In this document: piece by piece, positions 7,266 through 16,255 of the stretch | Layout: the number at the start of each line of letters is the position of its first letter | How positions within the stretch are numbered: the stretch's first letter is position 1 | NCBI GenBank assembly: GCA_028280205.1 | Contig: JANQME010000323.1 | Coordinates: 1 to 27,949, forward strand | Length of the DNA: 27,949 nt | Reading direction: 5' to 3' | From: Longimicrobiales bacterium | GTDB taxonomy: Bacteria; Gemmatimonadota; Gemmatimonadetes; Longimicrobiales; Gaopeijiaceae | Position numbers and translations under genes: made by a program | Notes under the pieces: generated by a model | The model's input: the letters and a program-made list of their open reading frames with translations, nothing else | Told to the model about the DNA's origin: nothing | The model's database searches: none

Positions 7266-9770
7266 TCACTCGTACCGGAGCGCCTGCATCGGATCCACGC
7301 GCGAGGCCCGTACGGCCGGGATGTAGCCGGCACCGAGCCCCACGAGGCCGAGGATGACCGTGACCATCCCGAGCACCGGTGCGTCGTAGCCCTCCATCCC
7401 GAAGAGGAGCGACTGGGCCGCTCGACCCAGCCCGAGCGCCGCGACCACGCCGACGACTCCGCCCACGACCATCATCCGGCCGACCTGCTTGAGCACCATC
7501 GCCCGCACGTTGTCCTTCCCGGCTCCGAGCGCCATGCGCAGGCCGATCTCGCGTGTGCGCTGCGCCACCGTGTAGGCCAGGACGCCGTAGAGGCCGACGG
7601 CCGCCAGGATCGTGGCGAGCAGCGCGAAGGCGGCCGAGAGCGTACTGATGAGCCGATCGAGGAAGACGTTCTCCTTCACCTGCTCGTCCAGCGTTTTGAG
7701 ATCGTTGACCGGCAGATCCGGGTCGATCCGGTTCACCAGCGGCGTGATCTGAGCGAGGATCTGGGACGGATCCAGCCCCGTGCGGACGTAGAACGTCGTC
7801 CAGCCGAACTCGCCCTGGCGTACGGCCGTGAAGAAGAGCGGCGGGGGCGGGTCCTTCACGTCCGAGTACTTGGCGTCCCGTACCACCCCGACGATCTCGA
7901 TGTCGAGCTCGTCCGCGTTGCTGCCGTTGTTCGACATGAACTTCCCGACCGCGTTCGCCCCGTCGAGGTTGAACTTGCGCGTGAACGCCTCGTTCACGAT
8001 GGCCACCTCCGGTGCACCCTCGGTGTCCGAGGCGGTGAACTCACGGCCGGCCACGAGCGGCATGCCGAGCGTCGAGAAGTAGTCCGGACCGACCGAGTTG
8101 AAACGGGAGTTCGCGTTGACGCCCGGCTCCCACTCGAAGCCCTCGACCGAGACGTCGTTGCCCCAACTGTTGCCGTTGAGAACGCCCACGAGCGCGTTCG
8201 ACACGGAGGTGACTCCGGGGAGCGCGGCGAGCTCTTCCGCGACACGCACGAAGAGCTCGGCCGAGCGCGCCGACTCGTACCCGTTCAGCTCCGGCGAGAT
8301 GGAGAAGGTGAGCACGTTCTCCGTCTCCAGGCCGAGGTCGACGCGACTCACGTTCACGAGGCTCTTGATGAAGAGCCCGGCCGCGACGAGCAGCGTCATG
8401 GAAAGCGCGATCTGCCCGGTGACGAGCAGGTTGCGGAAGCGGTGTGCCCGGCGCGCGTTGGCCGGCTGACCGAGCGTCGTCTTGAGCATTCCGGCGAGGT
8501 CGGGGCGGGTGCTGTGCACGGCCGGGTACATGCCGAAGACGATCCCGGTGCCGAGGGAGAGCGCGGCGGCGAAGCCGATCATCTGCGGGCTCAGCGCGAG
8601 ATCGATCGTATCGACGGCCTCGGGCGGGAGGCCGGCGGCGATCATGCGCAGCGTCCAGCGTGCCACGATCAGGCTCGCCAGTCCCCCCAGCGAGGCCAGC
8701 AGACACGACTCGACCAGGAGCTGCCCGAGCATCTGCCGGCGGCTGGCTCCGAGTGAGCTGCGCACCGCCATCTCCTGCGCTCGGGCCGCACCGCGAGCCA
8801 GGAGGAGGTTGGCGATGTTCGCGCATGCGATGAGCAGGACGACGGCGGTGATGCCGAGGAGGAGGCGCAGCGGCGTGCGCGCCTCGTCGTGCATCTGGCT
8901 CTGCCCCTGCGGACTCGGCGTCACGACGACGCGTTTGTCTCGGAAGCGCTGCATCGTCGCCTCGGTCATCGAGGTCTGGAGCGGAACCTCGATCTCCTCG
9001 AGGATCGGCACGTAGATCGTGTTCATCTCGCTCGCCGCCTGTTCGGCGGTGATGTCCGGCCGCAGACGCGCGAAGAGGTAGAACTGGTAGTTGCGCCGGT
9101 TCTCCCACGCCTCCCACCACGGGTTCATCTGCGTGCGCATGACGAGCGGCACGAAGACGTCGACCTGGGCTCCGAGCGTGGTCCCCCGGAAGCCCCGCGG
9201 TCCGACCCCCACGACGGTGAGCGGATAGCCGTTCACGGTGATCGTGCGGTTCAGCACCGAGCGGTCGGCGCCGAGGTTGTTCTCCCAGTAGTCGTAGGAG
9301 AGCACGGCGAGAGGGTGCTCCGCGATGCGCTCGTCGTCCGCGGGGCCGAAGAGGCGCCCGAGCACGGGCTGCAGGCCGAGCACCGGGAAGTACTCTCCCG
9401 AGACGAGCAGCCCCTGACCACTCGTCGGCGAGGAGCCCTCGAGCGCGAGATTCGCGCCGAAGAGGCGGTGCGCCGCGATGCCCGTGAAGGAGACCTGCTC
9501 CCGCTCCAGGTCCCGGAACATCGGGTACGACCAGAGATCCTGGCACGAGCCCGCCTGGTTGCACGACTGCGAGCCCGGATTGGGGCCCGGAGCCGTCAGG
9601 TTCACGAGCTCGCCCGGCTGCTCGACCGGAAGCGCGCGGAGCAGCATCTGGTCGAAGAGTGAGAAGATCGCCGTATTCGCGCCGATCCCGAGCGCGAGGG
9701 AGACGATCGCCACGAGGGTGACGAACGGGGTCTTGGCGAGCGTGCGGAATGCGTACTTGAGCGCCCTCAT
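7266..9770 (-). CDS. ADOP-type FtsX/MacB-like permease
   Basis: This 834-residue membrane protein has duplicated MacB/FtsX architecture: an N-terminal TM helix (about 17-40, FVTLVAIVSLALGIGANTAIF), a large extracytoplasmic MacB-type domain (about 60-280), three TM helices (about 300-430, including LLLGITAVVLLIACANIANLL), then a second round with TM near 455-475, another extracytoplasmic domain and a C-terminal FtsX block ending PAVRASRVDPMQALRYE. This is the ADOP (Acidobacterial duplicated orphan permease) family, lacking a fused or adjacent ATPase; substrates are unknown. It lacks the N-terminal cytoplasmic extension seen in the other copy here. A possible disulfide pair occurs in the first outer domain (SCNQAGSC). 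GAGGG precedes the ATG. It ends a leftward run of genes. Confidence 0.93.
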   Translation of the reverse strand: MRALKYAFRTLAKTPFVTLVAIVSLALGIGANTAIFSLFDQMLLRALPVEQPGELVNLTAPGPNPGSQSCNQAGSCQDLWSYPMFRDLEREQVSFTGIAAHRLFGANLALEGSSPTSGQGLLVSGEYFPVLGLQPVLGRLFGPADDERIAEHPLAVLSYDYWENNLGADRSVLNRTITVNGYPLTVVGVGPRGFRGTTLGAQVDVFVPLVMRTQMNPWWEAWENRRNYQFYLFARLRPDITAEQAASEMNTIYVPILEEIEVPLQTSMTEATMQRFRDKRVVVTPSPQGQSQMHDEARTPLRLLLGITAVVLLIACANIANLLLARGAARAQEMAVRSSLGASRRQMLGQLLVESCLLASLGGLASLIVARWTLRMIAAGLPPEAVDTIDLALSPQMIGFAAALSLGTGIVFGMYPAVHSTRPDLAGMLKTTLGQPANARRAHRFRNLLVTGQIALSMTLLVAAGLFIKSLVNVSRVDLGLETENVLTFSISPELNGYESARSAELFVRVAEELAALPGVTSVSNALVGVLNGNSWGNDVSVEGFEWEPGVNANSRFNSVGPDYFSTLGMPLVAGREFTASDTEGAPEVAIVNEAFTRKFNLDGANAVGKFMSNNGSNADELDIEIVGVVRDAKYSDVKDPPPPLFFTAVRQGEFGWTTFYVRTGLDPSQILAQITPLVNRIDPDLPVNDLKTLDEQVKENVFLDRLISTLSAAFALLATILAAVGLYGVLAYTVAQRTREIGLRMALGAGKDNVRAMVLKQVGRMMVVGGVVGVVAALGLGRAAQSLLFGMEGYDAPVLGMVTVILGLVGLGAGYIPAVRASRVDPMQALRYE

Positions 9771-9880
9771 CGTCGTCCCTCTTCCGGCCGGTGCGTACGG
9801 GTGTCCTCGAGCCGTACGTTGGACGTGCGCGCGGGGGTTCGCGTTGCAACGCCCTGCTCCGGCGGGACGTTCCGCCCGCG

Positions 9881-9938
9881 TTTGGCGTCACTCCGGTTGG
9901 CGTCCCCCCGGTCTGGCGTCCCCCGGTTCGGCGTCAGG
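9881..9938. repeat. 15-bp tandem repeat (about four units)
   Basis: Four head-to-tail copies run across the gap between the flavoprotein and permease genes: TTTGGCGTCACTCCGG (9881-9896), TTGGCGTCCCCCCGG (9897-9911), TCTGGCGTCCCCCGG (9912-9926) and partial TTCGGCGTCAGG (9927-9938). The last copy includes the stop codon of the flavoprotein gene (complement of 9934-9936). In one minus-strand frame the array reads as degenerate five-residue repeats, but that frame is not part of a recognised gene. Such minisatellites can change copy number by slippage. Confidence 0.75.
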
Positions 9939-11121
9939 CCGCGAAGCGCATCCCGTCCCGACTCCTCCGCAGCCACTCCACCTCGGCCTTCATCTCCCGG
10001 CTAAGCACCCGGTGCAGCTTCGCGACCTCTTCGAGGGACCACGCGAACGAGGCGATGCGGTCCGTGACCTCGAAGACGCCCTCCGAGAGGACGTCGCGCA
10101 GGCGCGGGTAGGCGAGCAGCGCGTCGTCGAAGATCTCCGGCCCCCGCCGCCCGGCGAGCACGGCCCGGGCGAGCAGCTCGGCGTCCCGGAGCGCATCGGT
10201 CATTCCGTGCGCGGTGAGGGGATCCTTGAAGTAACCGGCGTCGCCTACGAGTGCCCAGCCCGGCCCCGCCGCCTCGCGCAGGAAGCCGGGTGCGCCCGGG
10301 AAGGCCCGCAGCCGTTCGAGCCCACCCGCCCCCCGCGCGCGCTCGAAGAGCTCCGGAGCCGTACGTCGCAGGACGTCGAGGAAGACCTCCTGGAGGTTCC
10401 GGCCGCGGACCGCGTGGAAGCGTGCCGCCGGGAGGCTGACGAAGACGCACGCCTCCGCGTCGTTCGTCGGGATCGATCCCGCGGCGAGGCCGTCCTCGAA
10501 GCACCAGTGGTAGCCGTCTTCGGGCATCCCGGGCAGGTGGGCGTAGACCGAGGCGGTCGCATGCGTGGTCGTTCGGGTGGCCCGGGCGCCGACCCGGCGG
10601 GCCACGCGCGAGCGCATCCCGTCCGCGCCGACCACCAGGTCGGTGCGGATCGAGCGGCGCACGCCCTCCTCGTCCCGGACGACCACGTGTGTCACGTGAC
10701 CGTTCGGCGTGCGCCGCACGTCCTCGAAGGCCCACCCGTAGCGGAGCTCCGCACCGACGTCGGCAGCCGCGTCGGCGAGGATCGCGTCGAGCACGGTGCG
10801 CCGGGGTGCGTACAGTCCGTCGATGTCACCGTCCGGCTCGATCTCCACCGGGACCACCCTCGGGCCGTAGTGGAACGTCGTGCGACCGATACGCGGTGTG
10901 CCCGCGGCCTTCACGGCGTCCAGCACACCCCAGTGCGCGAGCTGGAGGACGCCGCCGCGCATGAGCGCGTGCGTCGAGAGCGTGTCGCGGCCGTGCGCCA
11001 CCGGGTCGACGACCAGAACGTGCAGGCCGCCACGGGCCAGGAGGAGTGCGGTCGAGGCGCCGGCGACGCGGGCGCCGGCGACGACCACGTCGTAGCGGGG
11101 GGCGGGGTCGTGCGGTGCCAT
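9934..11121 (-). CDS. FAD-dependent PHBH-type oxidoreductase/monooxygenase
   Basis: This 395-residue flavoprotein has the FAD-binding Rossmann motif near the N-terminus (DVVVAGARVAGASTALLLAR, residues 11-30), the GADGMRSRVARR motif in the middle, and the second FAD motif GDAGYFKDPLTAHGM in the C-terminal third. This is the p-hydroxybenzoate hydroxylase / geranylgeranyl-reductase-like fold, used for hydroxylation or reduction of aromatics and lipids. The GARxAG variant is usual in a subgroup of 'FAD-dependent oxidoreductases'. Start 11121 follows GAGGAGG and sits 10 bases after the FMO-like gene's stop, so the two are co-transcribed. Substrate is unknown. The 3' end carries part of a 15-bp repeat. 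Confidence 0.87.
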   Translation of the reverse strand: MAPHDPAPRYDVVVAGARVAGASTALLLARGGLHVLVVDPVAHGRDTLSTHALMRGGVLQLAHWGVLDAVKAAGTPRIGRTTFHYGPRVVPVEIEPDGDIDGLYAPRRTVLDAILADAAADVGAELRYGWAFEDVRRTPNGHVTHVVVRDEEGVRRSIRTDLVVGADGMRSRVARRVGARATRTTTHATASVYAHLPGMPEDGYHWCFEDGLAAGSIPTNDAEACVFVSLPAARFHAVRGRNLQEVFLDVLRRTAPELFERARGAGGLERLRAFPGAPGFLREAAGPGWALVGDAGYFKDPLTAHGMTDALRDAELLARAVLAGRRGPEIFDDALLAYPRLRDVLSEGVFEVTDRIASFAWSLEEVAKLHRVLSREMKAEVEWLRRSRDGMRFAA

Positions 11122-11131
11122 GACGGCCTCC

Positions 11132-12370
11132 TCAGGTGAGCGCGGGCACCGCCGCGCGGTGCTCCACGATGTGATCGGCGATCTCTTCGGCGTCCCGGGC
11201 CTGGCCGTCGATGAAGCTCGAGCTGCGGCGACGCAGCAGGCGCAGTCCCACGACGTACAGGCCGGGAGCGGTCGTGACCCCGCGGTCGTGCACGATCTCG
11301 CCGCGGGCGTCGAGGACGGGCACGTGCAGCCACGGGTAGGCGCGCCGAAAGCCGGTAGCCCAGAGCACGGTCCGGATCCCCGCTCGGTCGAGGTCCAGCG
11401 CCTCGGGCGCCTCGAACACGTCGATGCGGTCGGGGTGCGGCTCATGCGGCCAAGCGACGCCGGACCGTGCCGCGTGCGCGTCGATGCGAGCGAGGAGGCG
11501 GGCGAGCTTGGCGTCCGCGGCGACGACGTCCTCGACGAGGTTGTCCTCGAAGCGCACCGTCGAGCCTCGGGCGGACGTGGTGCGCCCGACCAGGTGGATC
11601 CCCATGTCCTGCGCGACGCCGAGGTCGAGCGTGACGCGCTCCGGGGTGCCGACGAGTTGAAGCGACGGCTGGGCACGCGAGGCCGCGAGGTCGCGAACGT
11701 CCTCGGCGCGTTCATCGAAGACGCCCATGTCTTCGAGCCACGCTATCACGTCCCGTCCGCGATACGTGCGCGGCAGACGCGTGTGGCGCCCCACCGAGAG
11801 CGTCACCGGTCGACCCGAGCGGTGGATCTCGGCCGCGAGCTGAAGGCCGGTCGCGGACGCTCCGACGACGAGCACGCCACCGGTCGGCAGCGCCTCCGGC
11901 TGCCGGTACCGCGTCGGCACGACCTGCTGCAGATGCGGTGCAAGACCCGCGGCGAAGGGCGGAACCGCCGCCGCCATGCACTCCCCGGTCGCCACGACCA
12001 CGTTGCGTGACCGCCAGCTCCCCCCGTCCGTACGGACTTCGTACCCCTCGTCGAGGGGACGAACCCCTTCGACCGTCACGCCACACCGGACCGGGGCGTC
12101 GAAGGAGGCCGCGTACGATTCGAGAAGCGTGACGACCTCGTCGCGGGTCATGTATCCGTCCGGATCCGGACCCGCGTAGCGGAAGCCCGGCAGACGGGAC
12201 TGCCAGCGCGGTGTGAGCAGCCGGAGGGAGTCCCACCGCTCGCTGCGCCACCGCTCGCCGATCCGGCCGCGCTCCAGCACGATGTGCTCCACGCCCCGCT
12301 CGGTCAGGCTGCGGCTCAGCGCCAGCCCCGCCTGGCCGCCGCCGACGATCAGGGTGTCTGTGAAACGCAT
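11132..12370 (-). CDS. FMO-like NAD(P)/FAD-dependent flavoprotein
   Basis: This 412-residue protein has two nucleotide-binding motifs: GGGQAG (residues 10-15) for FAD and GASATG (170-175) for NAD(P)H, plus the late ATGFRRAYPWL motif characteristic of flavin-containing monooxygenases and the CzcO/YhbW-like flavoproteins. The segment ERWDSLRLLTPRWQSRLPG is typical of the 'putative flavoprotein involved in K+ transport' group. It probably oxygenates a small nucleophilic or carbonyl substrate in the cytoplasm. ATG 12370 is chosen because the FAD motif lies at its usual distance. It is 68 bases downstream of the OsmC gene and 10 upstream of a second flavoprotein, consistent with an operon. Confidence 0.88.
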   Translation of the reverse strand: MRFTDTLIVGGGQAGLALSRSLTERGVEHIVLERGRIGERWRSERWDSLRLLTPRWQSRLPGFRYAGPDPDGYMTRDEVVTLLESYAASFDAPVRCGVTVEGVRPLDEGYEVRTDGGSWRSRNVVVATGECMAAAVPPFAAGLAPHLQQVVPTRYRQPEALPTGGVLVVGASATGLQLAAEIHRSGRPVTLSVGRHTRLPRTYRGRDVIAWLEDMGVFDERAEDVRDLAASRAQPSLQLVGTPERVTLDLGVAQDMGIHLVGRTTSARGSTVRFEDNLVEDVVAADAKLARLLARIDAHAARSGVAWPHEPHPDRIDVFEAPEALDLDRAGIRTVLWATGFRRAYPWLHVPVLDARGEIVHDRGVTTAPGLYVVGLRLLRRRSSSFIDGQARDAEEIADHIVEHRAAVPALT

Positions 12371-12438
12371 GGGTCGGTGGCTCCGGACGGGGGAGCCGGC
12401 CGGCGGTCGCGCCCGGCCGGCTCCTCGTCCGTTCGGGG

Positions 12439-13008
12439 TCAGCCTGCCGAGACGGTGACCTCGACGGGGACCCGGTTCGCCAGGATGTCGTAGACCGCGG
12501 AGCGGTCCTTCGCCTGCTCGACGACCGCTGCGAGCTTCTCCTGAGACGCGTCGCCCTCGATCCGGAAGTCGATGCGGATCTTCCGGTAGCCGTTCCGCAC
12601 GTCGTCGCTCAGACCGAGGATGCCCTGGAGGTCCATCTCGCCCTCGATCGTCGACTCGACGGAGTGGAGCTCGATTCCGCGCGCCGAGGCGATGTTGCCG
12701 ATCCCGCCCGTGAGGCACGAGGCGAGTCCGGCCAGCACCAGCTCCACGGGGAGCGGGGCCCGGTCCTCACCCACCAGCACCTGGGGGTGGTCGGCCTCCA
12801 CGGTGAACTCCTGGACGTGCTCGTGCTCCTGTCCGGCTCCGTAGAAGGAGCGGATCGAGGTGCGCGAGTGCGTGCCACGCTCCCACGTGTTGGTCGCGCG
12901 GAACCGGAACTCGGCGAGCTCCCGGTTCTGATCGACGGCGTCGATGGTGGCGAAGAGCGTCGGGACGTCGACGCCGTTGATGGGTCCGCGCAGTGTGCCC
13001 TGAGACAT
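12439..13008 (-). CDS. OsmC-family protein lacking the second Cys
   Basis: This 189-residue protein belongs to the longer OsmC/Ohr-like family: an N-terminal arm, a beta-rich half (FRFRATNTWERGTHSR), the central helix with Cys98 (LVLAGLASCLTGGIGN), and a C-terminal half ending KDRSAVYDILANRVPVEVTV. Classical OsmC and Ohr use two cysteines to reduce organic hydroperoxides. Here the second position is Ser170 (DRSAVYDIL), so a two-Cys peroxidase cycle is not possible without another thiol. It may be a one-Cys peroxidase or have another role. AGGGAGAG precedes the ATG. It heads a probable operon with two flavoproteins, suggesting handling of oxidised products. Confidence 0.87.
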   Translation of the reverse strand: MSQGTLRGPINGVDVPTLFATIDAVDQNRELAEFRFRATNTWERGTHSRTSIRSFYGAGQEHEHVQEFTVEADHPQVLVGEDRAPLPVELVLAGLASCLTGGIGNIASARGIELHSVESTIEGEMDLQGILGLSDDVRNGYRKIRIDFRIEGDASQEKLAAVVEQAKDRSAVYDILANRVPVEVTVSAG

Positions 13009-13133
13009 GTGGCTCTCCCTGTCCGTCGGTGGCTTCCCCCCGGCTCCGGCACGGAGCTCGATCGGGGCGGTGTCGGTTCGTCGGGAGTACCGGGAAGCGA
13101 GGGCGACTGGCTCACGGGCCGCCCGCGCCAGCC
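13009..13133. other. Gap between permease and OsmC genes
   Basis: This 125-base gap on the minus-strand run holds the OsmC ribosome binding site (AGGGAGAG on the minus strand). I see no convincing terminator, so an internal promoter or read-through from the PadR-permease genes are both possible. Confidence 0.4.
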
Positions 13134-15881
13134 TCACTCGGCGCGCAGCGCCTCCATCGGATCGACCCGGGAAGCCCGCCGCACGGGCAGCCAGCTCGCC
13201 ACGAAGCTCACCGCGACCAGCACGACCGGAGCCGTTACGAACGTGAGCGGATCGGTTGCGGACACTTCGTACAGGATCGCCTCCATGAGCCGAGTCAACG
13301 CGAAGGCGCCGAAGAGGCCCAGCAGCGTACCCGCTGCCGTGACCGCCATCGACTGCCGGAGGATCATCCGGCTCACGTCGGCCGAGCGCGCCCCGAGCGC
13401 CACCCGAACTCCGATTTCGCGCGTGCGCTGACCGACGACGTAGGAGATGACCCCGGCCAGACCGATCGCGCCCAGGAAGAGCGCCATCGCGGTCGCGACG
13501 GCCAGGACCATCATCGTGACCGCCGTGCCCTCCATTGCCTCGGACACGATCTCCTCCATGGTACGCGTCGCGGTGATCGGCACGTCGGGGGAGAGCTCTC
13601 GGACCGCCTGGCGAGCCGCGGGGATGAGCGCGGTCGGATCCTGGCCGTCCTGCATGCGGATCGTGAGCGAGGCGCTGCGGAGGTCGAGATTCACGGGTCC
13701 GTCGACCAGGAGCGGGAAGTACGCGTTCGGCCGAAGGTCTTCATCGGCCAGACCGAACTCGCGCACATCCCCCACGACGCCGACGATCTCGGCCCAGGGT
13801 GCGTCGGGGAGCGGCTGGTCGTTCTCGTCGGTCTCCAGGCCCCACGCCACCCGTTCGCCGAGTGCGTCGCCGTCGAAGTACGAGTCCGCGAAGTCCTGGT
13901 TGACCCAGACGACCCTGCGGGCCTCCTCCCAGTCGAGCGACTCCATCGGCCGTCCGGCGAGAAGCGGGATGCCCAGCGACTCGAAGTAGCCGGGGCCCAC
14001 GGGTCTGTAGAGCGCGATGGGCGGCAGCTCGCCCTCCTGCCGGGGCTTCGACTCGATGTAGAACGAGCCGCCGTTCGCGCTACCGCTCGCCAGCGGAACC
14101 TGCCCGGTGATCCCGACGGTGCGCACGCCGGGAAGAGCCGCCACGCGCTCCGCGGCCTCCGCGTAGAAGCGGACGGCCACCTCGGGGTCCTCACCGGCGT
14201 TCCGGTTGAGGCCCATGGTCAGCACGCCTTCGGGCTCGATGCCGAGGTCCACGCTCCGGAGCTCGGCGAAGCTGCGCAGCATCAGCCCCGCTCCCACGAG
14301 CAGAACGAGGCCCAGCGCGAGCTGGGACGCCACGAGCAGATTGCGGATCCGATGCCGTTCTCGGCCCGAGGTGTTCGCGCGTCCGCCGTCGCGCAGCACG
14401 GCGGCGAAGCGCGTCCCCACGTAGCGCGTCATCGGGATCGCACCGAACGAGAGTCCGGCGACCACGGAGAGCAGAGCCGCCAGGGCCAGCGAAGGGGCAC
14501 CCACACGCACCTCCGCGGCTCGGGGCAGCTCGGCGAGCGCCAGCAGCCAGTCGACGCTCGCGCTCGCGAAGAGGACCCCGAAGGCCCCGCCCGCGACGCC
14601 GAGAAGCAGGCTCTCCGAGAGGAAGCTCGCGGCCACGCTGCGGCGCCCGGCCCCCATGGCCGCCCGGACGGCCATCTCCTTCTGCCGCGACTCGGCCCGC
14701 ACGAGAAAGAGGTTGGCCACGTTCGCGCAGGCGATGAGCAGGACGAAGGCCACCGTGCCCAGGATGATCCAGAGCGTCGACTCGACGTCCGCGACCGTTC
14801 GGTCGCGCAGCGTCTCGACGGAGACCGCGAAGCCCGACGCCTCGAGGAACTGCGGCTCGAGCGAATCGAAGTAGTCGAGCACGCGCGGGAGCAGCTCCGT
14901 GGAGCGGCTCTGCGCCGATGCCACCGTCGCGCCATCGCCGAGGCGAGCCAGTGCGCTCATCCCGAAGGAGCCGAACGGTCCGTCGGGGTCGACCCAGAGC
15001 GGGAGGTACAGCTCCACCTCTTCGTCGGGAAAGGCGAATCCGTCCGGCATGACGCCGACGATCTCGCGCGACCGTCCGTCGATCTCGACCGTCCGCCCGA
15101 GAACCCCGGGATCCCCACCGAAGCGCGAACGCCACGCGTCGTAGGCGAGAATCGCCACGTGAGCGCCATCCTCGGTGGCGTCGGCCTCGTTGAAGGGGCG
15201 GCCCATGAAGGGCTGGACGCGCAGGATCTCGTAGAGCGAGGGTTCGCCACGCGTGACCCGCACGCGCGCGGCCTCCTCGGCGCCGGCCAGGTTGTGGGAG
15301 CTGCTGTTCCACGCTCCGATCGCGTCGTAGAAGTCGGCGTACTCCCGGTAGAACGCGAGCATCCCGGGCGAGTTGCTGAGCTCGGGCAGATCCAGCCCTG
15401 GCGCGTGGTGCCGGAACTCCACGATCCCCTCCGAATCGTCGTACGTCAGCGGCTGAAGAAGCACCGCGTTCACGATCGAGAAGATCGCGACGTTCGCCCC
15501 GATCCCGAGCGCGAGCGTGAGCACGGCCACCGCCGAGAAGCCTGGCCGCCGGGCCAGCGTGCGCCCCGCGAGCTTCAGTTCCCTCCACACGTTCGTCATC
15601 CGTTCCCCCAGTCCCGGACGCCCCCACGGGGCGTCTCGTCCACGCGCGGCGGTCTCCGGACGGAGGACCGCCCACCACGCTCCGGGCAGACACACGAGCA
15701 GGTCGAGACACGCCCGGAGCGTCGTGCCGACCACCGTCTCCCCCCTCAGCCGCTCCGAGTCGCGGAGGATCTCGCGGAGATCCGCGATCGACTCCCGGCC
15801 GTACGTCGAGCGCCATCCGCCGGGCATGAGGCGCAGCAGGAGCGTGTAGGCTCCTACGCCGATCCGGCTCGCGACCGACAC
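13134..15881 (-). CDS. ADOP-type permease with N-terminal extension
   Basis: This 915-residue protein is a second ADOP-family permease. Residues 1-95 form the cytoplasmic ADOP N-terminal extension (WRSTYGRESIADLREILRD), then a canonical start MTNVWRELKLAGRTLARRPG. A TM helix (about 115-138), a large outer domain, three TM helices with FVLLIACANVANLFLVRAES, a repeat of the same, and the ending PVRRASRVDPMEALRAE complete the duplicated MacB/FtsX layout. No ATPase is fused or adjacent. It starts with GTG 17 bases after the padR stop, the standard PadR-ADOP arrangement in Acidobacteriota and Gemmatimonadota. Methionine 95 is an alternative internal start, but the extension is family-typical. Transport substrate or signalling role is unknown. 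Confidence 0.93.
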   Translation of the reverse strand: MSVASRIGVGAYTLLLRLMPGGWRSTYGRESIADLREILRDSERLRGETVVGTTLRACLDLLVCLPGAWWAVLRPETAARGRDAPWGRPGLGERMTNVWRELKLAGRTLARRPGFSAVAVLTLALGIGANVAIFSIVNAVLLQPLTYDDSEGIVEFRHHAPGLDLPELSNSPGMLAFYREYADFYDAIGAWNSSSHNLAGAEEAARVRVTRGEPSLYEILRVQPFMGRPFNEADATEDGAHVAILAYDAWRSRFGGDPGVLGRTVEIDGRSREIVGVMPDGFAFPDEEVELYLPLWVDPDGPFGSFGMSALARLGDGATVASAQSRSTELLPRVLDYFDSLEPQFLEASGFAVSVETLRDRTVADVESTLWIILGTVAFVLLIACANVANLFLVRAESRQKEMAVRAAMGAGRRSVAASFLSESLLLGVAGGAFGVLFASASVDWLLALAELPRAAEVRVGAPSLALAALLSVVAGLSFGAIPMTRYVGTRFAAVLRDGGRANTSGRERHRIRNLLVASQLALGLVLLVGAGLMLRSFAELRSVDLGIEPEGVLTMGLNRNAGEDPEVAVRFYAEAAERVAALPGVRTVGITGQVPLASGSANGGSFYIESKPRQEGELPPIALYRPVGPGYFESLGIPLLAGRPMESLDWEEARRVVWVNQDFADSYFDGDALGERVAWGLETDENDQPLPDAPWAEIVGVVGDVREFGLADEDLRPNAYFPLLVDGPVNLDLRSASLTIRMQDGQDPTALIPAARQAVRELSPDVPITATRTMEEIVSEAMEGTAVTMMVLAVATAMALFLGAIGLAGVISYVVGQRTREIGVRVALGARSADVSRMILRQSMAVTAAGTLLGLFGAFALTRLMEAILYEVSATDPLTFVTAPVVLVAVSFVASWLPVRRASRVDPMEALRAE

Positions 15882-15898
15882 GTCTCGGTCCTGCTGCC

Positions 15899-16255
15899 TC
15901 AGGCCCCGCCCAGCGCTCGCGTCGCGCGCGCCTGGTCCAGGATCTCCTGCAGCCGCCCCACCTCGTCGGCCAGCGCATCGCGGCCGGCCGGCGTCAGGCG
16001 GTAGTAGCGACGACGCTGGTCGTCGTCGGGATCGTCCTCGCCTTCGAGCGCTTCGATGAGCCCCTGGTCCGAGAGATCCCGGATCGAGCCGTAGAGCGTG
16101 GCCGGATACAGCTTGACCACGCCGTCCGTGCGCTCCTTCACACTCCTGCGGATCGCGTACCCGTGCTGCGCGCCGTCCGCCAGAGCCAGCAGGATGTGGA
16201 ACCAGGCGGCCTTGAGTCGTCGGCGCGTCCCGCGGTCGTCTGCTGTGTCACCCAT
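15899..16255 (-). CDS. PadR-family transcriptional regulator
   Basis: This 118-residue protein is a PadR winged-helix regulator. The HTH region reads FHILLALADGAQHGYAIRRS then LYPATLYGSIRDLSDQGLIE, followed by the wing DQRRRYYRLTPAGRDALADEV and a C-terminal dimerisation helix. PadR proteins usually repress their own operon until a ligand binds. It is immediately upstream of the ADOP permease gene (17 bases) and very probably controls it. An AT-rich palindromic cluster 45-55 bases upstream of its ATG is the likely operator. The ligand is unknown. Confidence 0.93.
   Translation of the reverse strand: MGDTADDRGTRRRLKAAWFHILLALADGAQHGYAIRRSVKERTDGVVKLYPATLYGSIRDLSDQGLIEALEGEDDPDDDQRRRYYRLTPAGRDALADEVGRLQEILDQARATRALGGA

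Noticed and set aside
9881..9938. CRISPR array
   Set aside because: Units are 15 bp and directly adjacent without spacers, and no cas gene is present.
7266..15881. MacAB-type ABC exporter
   Set aside because: Neither permease has a fused or adjacent ATPase or a membrane fusion protein; the duplicated architecture fits ADOP orphan permeases.
12993..16004. 1003-residue open frame on the plus strand
   Set aside because: Antisense to the ADOP permease and padR genes; composition is Arg/His-rich without recognisable domains.
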